Shown here: one piece after another, positions 1 to 6,689 of the stretch
Numbering within the stretch: the first letter of the stretch is position 1
How the letters are laid out: each line of letters starts with the position of its first letter
NCBI GenBank assembly: GCA_964429355.1
Contig: CAYSCH010000294.1
Location: forward strand, 1-12,136
Source: JAAYAY01 sp964429355
GTDB taxonomy: Bacteria; Planctomycetota; Planctomycetia; Pirellulales; Thermoguttaceae
Direction of reading: 5' to 3'
Length of the DNA: 12,136 nt
The notes under the pieces: model-generated
Told to the model about the DNA's origin: nothing
Database searches by the model: none
Seen by the model: the letters and a program-made list of their open reading frames with translations, nothing else
Made by a program: the position numbers and the translations under genes

Positions 1-1
1 G

Positions 2-562
2 CTCACCGTCTTCGAGAAGCGCGAAGTATTTCATTACGATCCTGCCCGGGGCCGGTTCCGAAACTGGCTCCACCGCGTGGTCAACAACCGCGTGGCCGAG
101 CGTCGCCGCCGCCCCGACCAGCGCGATCGGGCACGTGGCGGCGATTCGAGCCGCCTGGCGGCCGAACCCGCGGATGAGCATCTTACGCCCGATGCCGCCT
201 GGGACGAGTCTTTCGATCTCGCCGTGCTCGCCGCCATGGTCGAGGTCGTCCGCCGCGAGACCAACCCGCGCGACTTCGTCGCCTTCGAGTTGAGCGCGCT
301 CCACGATCGTTCCCCCGCAGACGTGGCCCGGCTCACCGGTATGTCGAAGAACATGGTCTACAAGGCGCGTCGCAAGGTGCTTCAGCGGCTTCGTCAACTC
401 GCCGGCGACTATCCGGAAGAAGGTCGCCTCTGCCTTCGGGTTCGCGAAGCCCTCCGGTCGCTCCCCAGCGCGCCCGTCCATCGGTCGCTCACCGGACAGA
501 TCGCCGAGAGCATGGGGAGAACCATGTCGCAGGGAACAGTTGGCGCCGTTCATGGACCATGA
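2..562 (+). CDS. ECF-type sigma-70 family RNA polymerase sigma factor (5' end outside window)
   Basis: The frame is open from the left edge and ends at TGA 560-562, giving 186 visible residues; the start codon lies outside. Residues 9-24 carry the region 2 signature of planctomycete ECF factors (FHYDPARGRFRNWL), which in this group is the DNA-melting/-10 recognition helix area. Residues about 90-132 form region 4, with a helix-turn-helix around SPADVARLTGMSKNMVYKARRKVLQRL that should contact the -35 element. After region 4 the protein continues for about 50 residues with no domain I recognise, longer than a minimal ECF factor. The gene overlaps the following kinase gene, an arrangement known in Planctomycetota, where sigma and kinase genes are often paired. 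Cytoplasmic transcription initiation factor; family call strong, target regulon unknown. Confidence 0.9.
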   Translation, partial: LTVFEKREVFHYDPARGRFRNWLHRVVNNRVAERRRRPDQRDRARGGDSSRLAAEPADEHLTPDAAWDESFDLAVLAAMVEVVRRETNPRDFVAFELSALHDRSPADVARLTGMSKNMVYKARRKVLQRLRQLAGDYPEEGRLCLRVREALRSLPSAPVHRSLTGQIAESMGRTMSQGTVGAVHGP

Positions 563-1763
563 TCGCTACGTGATGGAAGATCCCCTCAACGACCCGATTC
601 CTGACCTTCCCGACTTCGAACTGGTCCGTCAGATCGGCCGTGGAGGGTTTGGCCAGGTCTGGCTGGCACTTAATCGTGCCACCGGCCTGCTGCGTGCCAT
701 CAAGTTGATCCCCCGCTCTTCCCTCGGCGGGTCCGACCCGGCAGGACGCGAACTGGTTTCCATCACCCGGCTCGAATCCATCCGCCAGCGCCGCCACCCC
801 AACCTGCTCGACATCCAGCATGTGGGCCAAACGGACGACTATGTGTTCTTCGTTACCGATCTGGCCGACGACGTGACCGGCCAGCCGGCCACCGACACGG
901 CCCAGTACATTCCGGCCACGCTCGAACGCCGACTCCGCGCGGGCCCCCCTTCTCCCGCCGACTGCCTCGATTGGACCCGGCAACTCCTCCAGGGCCTTGC
1001 TTCGCTCCATGATGCGGGGATGGTCCACCGCGATGTCAAACCGGCCAACTGCCTGTTTGTCGGCGGGCAACTAAAACTGGCCGATTTCGGCCTCCTCACC
1101 GAAGCCGATCCGCATACCTCCCGCATCGGAACCCAGGCCTACATGCCGCCCGATGGGCAGATGGATACCCGGGCCGACGTCTACGCCGCCGGCCTGGTCA
1201 TCTACGAAATGCTCACGGGCTACCCCGTCGAACGTTTCCCCCAGCTCGGCCAGCGTGCCGACGAGATCGCTTCGGTTCCGTCCCTTTCGCTTCTCCTGAA
1301 GCTGGTTCTCGACGCGTGTGCAACGTCTCCTCAGGACCGATTCCCTGACGCTTCTGCCATGCTCGCCGCCCTGGACAACGCCCGGATCGCTGGCGCAACG
1401 CCCCTCCGTCCGTTCCTCCGCATCGCCGTCTCGCTCGTGGCGATCATGATGATTGCGTTTCTGATGTGGGGTATTTTCGGCCCCCCATCCCGGCCGCCCC
1501 TGCCGCCGGTCGAACGCCACGTTCACATCAACTTCGTCACCGAGCCCTTTGGAGCCACGCTGTTGCTCGACGGCAAGGTCGTGCTCGACGACGATGGACA
1601 GCCCGTCACGACCCCCTGCACGATCGAGAACCTCCCCGCCCGTCCCCACGCCGTCGTCTTCCGGTATCCCGATCTCCCCGACCTCGAAAGAACAATCGAC
1701 TTCGCCAGGCAGCGGCAGGTCGTCGAAACGTGGCCCGCGCTCGATCGGGAGGCAAGCCCCTGA
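552..1763 (+). CDS. Membrane-anchored serine/threonine protein kinase with C-terminal PEGA-like domain
   Basis: Numbered from ATG 552 (403 aa). The kinase lobe shows the glycine-rich loop GRGGFGQVW (29-37), the ATP lysine in AIK (K51), the catalytic HRDVKPAN (159-166) and DFG (178-180), so it should be active. The APE position reads MPPDG (198-202), a variant of the usual PPE. A hydrophobic helix at about 287-310 is the only membrane segment, followed by a proline-rich linker and a PEGA-like domain (about 323-372, TEPFGATLLLDGK then a short Pro/Thr motif). The predicted topology is a cytoplasmic kinase with an extracytoplasmic sensor. Start choice is open: TTG 540, ATG 552 (11-nt overlap with the sigma gene; AGGGA 16 nt upstream) or ATG 573 (10 nt after the sigma stop). 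It probably phosphorylates or is regulated with the adjacent sigma factor; that link is inferred from gene order. Confidence 0.92.
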   Translation: MDHDRYVMEDPLNDPIPDLPDFELVRQIGRGGFGQVWLALNRATGLLRAIKLIPRSSLGGSDPAGRELVSITRLESIRQRRHPNLLDIQHVGQTDDYVFFVTDLADDVTGQPATDTAQYIPATLERRLRAGPPSPADCLDWTRQLLQGLASLHDAGMVHRDVKPANCLFVGGQLKLADFGLLTEADPHTSRIGTQAYMPPDGQMDTRADVYAAGLVIYEMLTGYPVERFPQLGQRADEIASVPSLSLLLKLVLDACATSPQDRFPDASAMLAALDNARIAGATPLRPFLRIAVSLVAIMMIAFLMWGIFGPPSRPPLPPVERHVHINFVTEPFGATLLLDGKVVLDDDGQPVTTPCTIENLPARPHAVVFRYPDLPDLERTIDFARQRQVVETWPALDREASP

Positions 1764-1818
1764 TGGCCGATAACCGGGCGGCAACACCGGAATCCGTCCG
1801 GGCCGGCGGCAGCGTTCC

Positions 1819-1832
1819 ACGATCGCGATCGT
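1819..1832. repeat. 14-bp perfect palindrome ACGATCGCGATCGT
   Basis: A perfect palindrome sits 55 nt after the kinase stop in the convergent intergenic gap. It could be a protein-binding site or part of the transcript end, but a single copy in GC-rich DNA could also be chance. It is not the cyanobacterial HIP1 octamer. Confidence 0.4.
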
Positions 1833-1851
1833 AAAGCAGCATCGACCGTCC

Positions 1852-1869
1852 CCGACACCGGTCGGTTTT
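1852..1869 (+). terminator. Intrinsic terminator after the sigma/kinase unit
   Basis: A perfect 5-bp GC-rich stem (CCGAC / GTCGG) with an ACCG loop is followed directly by TTTT on the + strand, about 90 nt after the kinase stop. It lies in the convergent gap before the UroD-family gene. The stem is short, so efficiency is uncertain; on the - strand it lacks a T-run. Confidence 0.55.
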
Positions 1870-1897
1870 CAGTCATCGCCGCACCCCTCGAAGGTTA

Positions 1898-2923
1898 TCA
1901 CTTACCGTACACCGCGAAGATATTCTCCGGGGGAACGTCCGGCTGGAACAGATGTGCCGGGCCGAGAATGTAACCCCCTCGCTCCCCGAGCACGTCGCAG
2001 TAGCGGCCCGCCTCGGCACGAACCTCGTCCGCCGTCGCGTGCGGCAAGAGGTGCTGCATGTCGATCCCGCCATGGAAACAGACCCGGCCGCCAAACTCCT
2101 CCCGCAGCGCCTCGGGAGCCATCTGCGGGCCGACCGGCTGAATGGGGTCCAGCGCGTCGACTCCGGCTTCGATCAGATCGGCGATGAATGGGCGGATCAT
2201 CCCGCAACTGTGGTAGAGCACCTTGCCCCCCAGCCCATGGATGCAGTCGGCCATTTCCTGGATGTAGGGCCGGATGAACTCGCGGAACATGGAGAGCGAG
2301 ATCAACGGGCCGGTCTGGCTCCCGAGGTCGCTGATGACCAGATAAAGGTCGATCCGGCCGCCGGTCGCCTCGGCCGCACGGGTGTAGTCTTCCTTGTAGA
2401 AGTTGGTGAACGTTCGCGAGAGAAAATGGGCCCAATCGGGACGTTCGACCATGTCGACGAACATCCCCTCCCATCCGCGAACCAGCGCCGGCCGTTGCCA
2501 CACGTCGGCAAACCCATACAGGAGGGCATGACTCTCCCACCGCCGGCATTGCTCGGCCAGACCCGTGTAGTCGAACTGGTCGGGCGTGGGCCAGCCGAAC
2601 CCCTCGAGATCGGCGAAGCGGTCGGCGTCGGCCAGGGCCCCGCGGCTATCCTCCCGCATCGGGCCCCAGGGCGTTTGCCGATACATGTAGCGCTCACCCC
2701 ACATGTTCTCGAACAGGCCGTTGCCGGCTTCCCGCTCCGGCGGCCCGGGAACATCCAGGTGTCGCACGTCGATCCCCAGTTCGTCGAGCACGCGATCCTT
2801 GTCGGTGTGCCCCACGTGGGCCAGCAACCGGTTCCAGGTGGCAGGCTCGGCCCAGAAGTCCCGCGGTGTGCGATTGGGAAGGCTGTGATCCAGGGCCGCC
2901 AGGACTCGCTCGCGAGAAGTCAT
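1898..2923 (-). CDS. Uroporphyrinogen decarboxylase (UroD)-family protein, probably a methyltransferase-like member rather than haem enzyme
   Basis: 341 aa from ATG 2923. The N-terminus MTSRERVLAALDH is the typical opening of the planctomycete UroD-like expansion, which is why this ATG is preferred over ATG 2929 or GTG 2935. Further markers are HSCG (238-241), followed by IADLIEAGVDALDPIQP, then FHGGID (283-288) and the C-terminal GGYILGP and PPENI motifs. The H-x-C-G cysteine is the zinc-ligand position in the corrinoid methyltransferase (MtaA/MtbA-type) branch of this superfamily. The haem-type UroD N-terminal arginine-rich substrate motif is not evident. Function is probably methyl-group transfer or demethylation with a corrinoid partner, but no corrinoid protein or MtaB-like gene is in the window. 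It lies 17 nt after the EIIA gene on the same strand and is probably co-transcribed. Substrate unknown. Confidence 0.85.
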   Translation of the reverse strand: MTSRERVLAALDHSLPNRTPRDFWAEPATWNRLLAHVGHTDKDRVLDELGIDVRHLDVPGPPEREAGNGLFENMWGERYMYRQTPWGPMREDSRGALADADRFADLEGFGWPTPDQFDYTGLAEQCRRWESHALLYGFADVWQRPALVRGWEGMFVDMVERPDWAHFLSRTFTNFYKEDYTRAAEATGGRIDLYLVISDLGSQTGPLISLSMFREFIRPYIQEMADCIHGLGGKVLYHSCGMIRPFIADLIEAGVDALDPIQPVGPQMAPEALREEFGGRVCFHGGIDMQHLLPHATADEVRAEAGRYCDVLGERGGYILGPAHLFQPDVPPENIFAVYGK

Positions 2924-2940
2924 TGACATGGGCACACAAA

Positions 2941-3483
2941 TCAGTCGAGTTGTCCGCGAAAGAACCGCGAGATCCGTTCGAGAGCTCGCAGATGGTCGCC
3001 CGGCTGATCGGGCGGCGAAACCAGAAGGATCACCATGTTCACCAGTTCGCCGTCGACGGCGCGGAAGTCGATCCCGTCCGGCGCATAGGCCACGACGCCC
3101 ACTAGCTTCGAAACGGCGCGATGCTTGATGTGCGGAACCGCGTAGCCGCCCCCGATGGCTGTCGAGCCAAGCTGCTCCCGCCGGACGAACGCCGCCGCTA
3201 TCTCGGCTGCCGATTCCTGCGGAACTTGGCCGGCCCTCGACAGGCTGTCCACCAGTTGGCCGATCGCGTCTTCCATCGATACCGCTTCCAGCCGGCAGAA
3301 ACTTGCCTCGCGGGAAATGAACTCAAACGTGGCAATCGACGGAAGCGGCGGAAACCAGATCTCCTGGCCGCAGTGCGGACAAGCCGCCTTCTCCGGCGGA
3401 GTTGCCGGGTCAAGATCAAGCCATCGCTCGCATTGAGGACACTGCTTTTTCGGGCCTCGCTGCCGGGAAAATTGAGGATTCAT
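2941..3483 (-). CDS. Zinc-ribbon / PTS EIIA (fructose-nitrogen type) fusion protein
   Basis: 180 aa. The N-terminus has two CxxC knuckles, CPQC (15-18) and CPHC (35-38), spaced 16 residues apart: a classic zinc ribbon. From about residue 56 the protein matches PTS EIIA type 2 (PtsN/FruA-like), with ED-AIGQLVDSL, then GGGYAVPHIKH carrying the phospho-accepting histidine H118, then the conserved region ending HLRALERISRFFR (164-176). The EIIA module is about 125 residues against roughly 145 usually, so the last helix seems absent; no other frame restores it downstream. There is no IIB or IIC transporter in the window, which suggests a regulatory role, as for PtsN, rather than sugar uptake. The zinc ribbon could bind nucleic acid or a protein partner (inference). 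A possible promoter lies upstream (3545-3574). Confidence 0.85.
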   Translation of the reverse strand: MNPQFSRQRGPKKQCPQCERWLDLDPATPPEKAACPHCGQEIWFPPLPSIATFEFISREASFCRLEAVSMEDAIGQLVDSLSRAGQVPQESAAEIAAAFVRREQLGSTAIGGGYAVPHIKHRAVSKLVGVVAYAPDGIDFRAVDGELVNMVILLVSPPDQPGDHLRALERISRFFRGQLD

Positions 3484-3544
3484 GGAGACTGCCCTGAAAC
3501 GTGAAAATCACCGTACCGGTTCAATCGCCTCTCATCTAAGTGGC

Positions 3545-3574
3545 ATCGTACCCGAAACTCGGGGCGACCGGCAA
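3545..3574 (-). promoter_or_regulatory. Candidate sigma70-type promoter for the EIIA-UroD unit
   Basis: On the - strand TTGCCG (3574-3569) and TACGAT (3550-3545) are separated by 18 nt, about 60 nt before the EIIA start. Both boxes match 4 of 6 or better to consensus. Position and orientation fit, but sequence alone is weak evidence. Confidence 0.35.
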
Positions 3575-3687
3575 CCGGGTTCCATGGCGTCCCAGCCGGG
3601 TTTCTCCTTCCACCTCCAGCAAGCCAAGTCTCGCCACTCCGCCCGCCCATCGAAAGGCGGCTTTTGACCTGACTGCCGGGCAAATTC

Positions 3688-4269
3688 TCAACGTCCATGC
3701 CCAAGGCGCTCGATCGTGAGCCCCTCGCGCACGTCGAATGTCACCAGCAGCGAGTGGCGGCCACCACACTGGCGCATGATATCCTGGTGCAGGGCCCGCT
3801 CGTTGGGCCAGGGATAGACGAATACGATGTCGAAATCCCGCAGCTCCATGTCCAGATCGGCGTAGGCCGGCTCGTCCTCGAAGGATGTGCGAAAATCGGC
3901 GTCCACCAATCTGGGATCAAGCCGGTAGTTCCCGGGCACGTAACTGCCCAGGGCAAATTCCACTTGGGCATCGTACTTCTCCGCCAGCCCGCAGGCCAGA
4001 TCGATGAGCCGCGGCTCGATCTCGATGCCATAGGACTGGAAACCCAGACGGGCAGCCATGATCGCAACCACTCCCAATCCGGATCCCCACTCCAGAACCG
4101 TTTCCGCCTGTCCCTGAAGCCCCGCCAGCGTCTGGTACACTGCTCGGTAGTCGGACGCCACAAAGTTGAAGAAGTCCCCCCGTTCGTCCAGCCGGTCCCA
4201 GATGGCCCCCGCTTCAAGCCAAAGGTCCTCGAGACCCGGAAGAACTGGAAAGGCAGGCTGGTCGTTCAT
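3688..4269 (-). CDS. Class I SAM-dependent methyltransferase, substrate unknown
   Basis: 193 aa from ATG 4269. An upstream in-frame start would add 43 residues (MWMQQIRH...) that look non-coding and run through the hairpins at 4387-4418, so the shorter form is preferred. Motif I is VLEWGSGLG (58-66), followed by the acidic end of strand 2 in GIEIEP (81-86) and a motif IV-like DFDIVFVYPWPNE (145-157). The aromatic/Pro motif is PWP rather than NPPY or DPPY, so it is not an obvious N6-adenine or N5-glutamine enzyme. Length is short for the class I fold, consistent with a minimal Rossmann domain. No signal peptide or membrane segment is visible. It stands alone between the gmd/flippase unit and the EIIA-UroD pair, so the context gives little hint of its substrate. 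Confidence 0.75.
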   Translation of the reverse strand: MNDQPAFPVLPGLEDLWLEAGAIWDRLDERGDFFNFVASDYRAVYQTLAGLQGQAETVLEWGSGLGVVAIMAARLGFQSYGIEIEPRLIDLACGLAEKYDAQVEFALGSYVPGNYRLDPRLVDADFRTSFEDEPAYADLDMELRDFDIVFVYPWPNERALHQDIMRQCGGRHSLLVTFDVREGLTIERLGHGR

Positions 4270-4386
4270 GGGGAAGTGAGTTTCTCGGCGCTGGCCGATC
4301 GGGATTGCCTGGCTCCACGGAGCCGCGGGACTGGGGAGGTTGTCCGGAAACGGAGACCGGCTCCCAAATGTTGTGTGTCGTATCTG

Positions 4387-4418
4387 CTGCATCCACAAGA
4401 TGCAGGGGGCCTGGCCCC
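4387..4418. repeat. Two abutting perfect hairpins between the flippase and methyltransferase genes
   Basis: CTGCATC (4387-4393) pairs with GATGCAG (4399-4405) across a 5-nt loop, and GGGGC (4406-4410) pairs with GCCCC (4414-4418) across 3 nt. They fall in the 182-bp gap downstream of the flippase stop and 118 nt before the methyltransferase start. Neither is followed by a T-run on either strand, so they could end or stabilise the gmd-flippase transcript or act in the methyltransferase leader. Confidence 0.45.
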
Positions 4419-4451
4419 GTTTCGGGATCGCCTCTCCGTTTCAATAGCACC

Positions 4452-5507
4452 TCAGCTTGGCGTGACCGTCGCCGCCAGGCTGTCCCCCGCCGGTTGAGAG
4501 TGCGTCACCTCTTCCACCTCGTGGAGAATCTCCCTCACCTCTTCCCGGTTCGCCAGGTAGGAGCCCACTCCGATTGCGGCAATCACCACGCTGATGATTC
4601 GATAGGTGAGTGCGATCACAAGCCCCTGGCCCAAAACGATCGTCTCCCCCGACATCGACGGCACCTGGGAGTACAGCCAGTTCAGCCCACCTTCCAACGG
4701 GCCGGCAGGCAACGGGATGACTTGGGTCGCGGCGCTCAGCGGACTGATCACGAAATGGATCGCCAGGCTGGGAACCGATTCGTACAGGGCACTGCAAATC
4801 AGGAAGATTCCTAGCGTGAACGAGCTGTGAACGGCCACGCTCATCAGCGCCGAGGCGACCAAGACCGGCCAGCGCCGCCGGTACATCGCCACCGCCAAGG
4901 CGATCTTCTCGAGGATCCTGCCAATCACCGGCGTCCTGGCCAGAAGCCGGGTCGAACCGCCGTGGGACAGGTCCGGCATCAGCAGTCCAATCATCGCCAC
5001 CGTCCCCAGGATCGTGATCAGGTGCGTCACCTTGCAGATCCAACGGATCCCATCGTTCTGGCTGTCGGCAAACCCAGTCATCAGGATCGCAACCGACGCC
5101 ACCACGAACAGCGTGTACAGCCCGATGACCCGGTCGACGAACACCGTCGCCACCGCCGCGGTCTTCTCGCTGGGATGGTGGCGAGCGAGCATATAGGCCT
5201 TCAACAGGTCTCCGCCCACAATCCCCATGGGAGCCATGTTGAAAAGATAACCGAGAAAACCGAACCGAAGGGCTCCTCGCATCGTGAACGGAATGTCGAG
5301 CGCTCGGACCAGGTAATACCAGCGAATCAACGTGAGCACGACGGCAAACGTGCACGAAGCCAACGCCAGCCCCAACAGCGGCCAATTCTTCGACTGCTGC
5401 CGGAGATCCTCAAAGGCGTGATTCCTCGACGCGTCCCAGAAAAGGTATACCAGGATCGCGATCGGCAGGCCGACCTTGATCGTAAACAGGAGGAATTTTT
5501 TGACCAT
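4452..5507 (-). CDS. Flippase-like integral membrane protein (LPG synthase TM-region / UPF0104, YbhN-like)
   Basis: 351 aa from ATG 5507 (MVKKFLL), preferred over TTG 5546, which would overlap gmd. Hydrophobic segments occur at about 5-24, 42-66, 120-145, 160-177, 213-242, 250-268 and 288-316, with another possible at 82-99. Family hallmarks are GIVGGDLLKAYML (95-107), DRVIGL (125-130) and a later PLPAGPLEGG loop (265-274). The family, PF03706-type, includes the flippase half of MprF and many proteins beside glycan or lipid glycosylation genes, where they are thought to move or flip lipid-linked substrates. There is no C-terminal lysyl-transferase domain; the last 30 residues are a charged cytoplasmic tail. 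The gene starts 28 nt after gmd on the same strand, so it is probably co-transcribed and linked to envelope glycan assembly. Confidence 0.85.
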   Translation of the reverse strand: MVKKFLLFTIKVGLPIAILVYLFWDASRNHAFEDLRQQSKNWPLLGLALASCTFAVVLTLIRWYYLVRALDIPFTMRGALRFGFLGYLFNMAPMGIVGGDLLKAYMLARHHPSEKTAAVATVFVDRVIGLYTLFVVASVAILMTGFADSQNDGIRWICKVTHLITILGTVAMIGLLMPDLSHGGSTRLLARTPVIGRILEKIALAVAMYRRRWPVLVASALMSVAVHSSFTLGIFLICSALYESVPSLAIHFVISPLSAATQVIPLPAGPLEGGLNWLYSQVPSMSGETIVLGQGLVIALTYRIISVVIAAIGVGSYLANREEVREILHEVEEVTHSQPAGDSLAATVTPS

Positions 5508-5535
5508 GCGCAGGCCCGGAATGCGGAAACAATTC

Positions 5536-6561
5536 TCAAGATTCAAGGTTCATGGAAGATCGCTTGCCCTGTCGGACGATTCGCTCGCGGTCGTCGATCT
5601 CGTGTTGCACGCGATCCAGATCGGCGTCGACCATCATTTCGACGAGTTCGCGAAAACTCACCGATGGCGTCCAGCCCAGAACGCTCCGCGCTTTGGCGGC
5701 GTCGCCTCGAAGCGTGTTCACTTCAGCCGGACGAAACAGCCCCGGATCGACCTCCACGTGGTCGCGCCAGTCCAGACCCACATGCCGGAACGCCAGGTCG
5801 ACCAGGTCCCGCACCGAGTGTTTCACGCCGCTGGCCACCACGTAGTCGTCCGGTTGGTGCTGCTGGAGCATCAACCACATCGCTCGAACGTAGTCGCCCG
5901 AAAATCCCCAGTCGCGCATGGCTTCCAGATTGCCCAGGCGCAGTTTTTCCTGCACGCCGAGCTTGATCCGGGCCACTGCGTCGGTGACTTTTCGGGTTAC
6001 GAATTCCTTGCCCCGCCGGGGCGACTCGTGATTGAACAGGATCCCGGAACAGGCAAAGATATCGTAACTCTCGCGATAGTTGACGGTGATCCAGTGACCG
6101 TAAACCTTGGCCACCCCGTAAGGGCTTCGCGGCCAGAAGGGGGTATTCTCGTTCTGCGGCTCCTCTCGCACGTCGCCAAACATCTCGCTCGAGCTGGCCT
6201 GGTAAAACCGGATCTTCGGATCCACCAGCCGGACCGCCTCCAGCATTCTCGTCACTCCCAGGGCCGTGAACTCGCCGGTCAGCAGCGGCTGCAGCCAACT
6301 GGTCGGTACGAAACTCTGAGCCGCCAGGTTGTAGACCTCTCGCGGCCGAACATCACGCACCAGGGTGATGATCGAAAGCTGGTCCAGAAGGTCCGCCTGG
6401 TGAAGGGTGATCTCGCTCGCCAGATGGCTGATCCGCTCAAAACTCTCCGTGCTGGCGCGCCGCACCATCCCGTGGACTTCGTACCCCTTGCCGAGCAGGA
6501 ACTCGGCCAGATAGGCACCGTCCTGTCCGGTGATTCCGGTAATCAAAGCGGTTGGGGGCAT
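5536..6561 (-). CDS. gmd: GDP-mannose 4,6-dehydratase
   Basis: 341 aa from ATG 6561. It converts GDP-D-mannose to GDP-4-keto-6-deoxy-D-mannose, the precursor of GDP-L-fucose, GDP-D-rhamnose and GDP-perosamine. The Rossmann NADP motif is TGITGQDGAYLAEFLL (8-23). Family landmarks follow: GMVRRAS (31-37), the catalytic region SSSEMFG (123-129), the Y-x3-K pair in SPYGVAKVYGHW (Y148, K152), LFNHESPRRG (175-184) with KEFVTRKV, and RDWGFSGDYVRAMW (216-229). The whole length fits the short bacterial GMD type. The start at 6561 fits an extended -10 promoter about 60 nt upstream; the farther in-frame start at 6612 would leave almost no leader. No fcl/gmer, rmd or per gene is in the window, so the final sugar is unknown. 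Confidence 0.95.
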   Translation of the reverse strand: MPPTALITGITGQDGAYLAEFLLGKGYEVHGMVRRASTESFERISHLASEITLHQADLLDQLSIITLVRDVRPREVYNLAAQSFVPTSWLQPLLTGEFTALGVTRMLEAVRLVDPKIRFYQASSSEMFGDVREEPQNENTPFWPRSPYGVAKVYGHWITVNYRESYDIFACSGILFNHESPRRGKEFVTRKVTDAVARIKLGVQEKLRLGNLEAMRDWGFSGDYVRAMWLMLQQHQPDDYVVASGVKHSVRDLVDLAFRHVGLDWRDHVEVDPGLFRPAEVNTLRGDAAKARSVLGWTPSVSFRELVEMMVDADLDRVQHEIDDRERIVRQGKRSSMNLES

Positions 6562-6620
6562 GGTGGGATCGCTGCCGAGGCAGACTGGGAAACGGGGGCA
6601 AGTTCGGGTCAAGTCCGGGC

Positions 6621-6629
6621 ATTATACCA
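6621..6629 (-). promoter_or_regulatory. gmd: Extended -10 promoter TGGTATAAT upstream of gmd
   Basis: The - strand reads TGG followed by a perfect TATAAT. The box 17 nt farther upstream (CTGTGG) is a poor -35, as tolerated by extended -10 promoters. The expected start of transcription near 6614 gives a leader of about 53 nt to ATG 6561 and separates gmd from the Tat-signal gene that ends at 6690. Confidence 0.65.
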
Positions 6630-6689
6630 CGATCCCGTCCCCCCCACAGCGCGGATTCTTTGCCGCCACCCCCCTTCTGCGTATGGTTC

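Noticed and set aside
1952..2926. 324-codon + strand frame antisense to the UroD-family gene
   Set aside because: Third-position GC bias of the real gene keeps this frame open; no family features are visible.
2923..2960. Frameshift as the cause of the short EIIA C-terminus
   Set aside because: The other frames past the stop do not encode a continuation resembling the missing EIIA helix.
3643..3665. Hairpin CCGCC/GGCGG followed by CTTTT on the + strand
   Set aside because: It has the form of a + strand terminator, but no + strand gene precedes it and it sits in the gap between two - strand genes.
4827..5966. 379-codon + strand frame antisense to the flippase and gmd genes
   Set aside because: Composition dominated by R, H, Q and P with no domain; it spans the junction of two well-supported genes.
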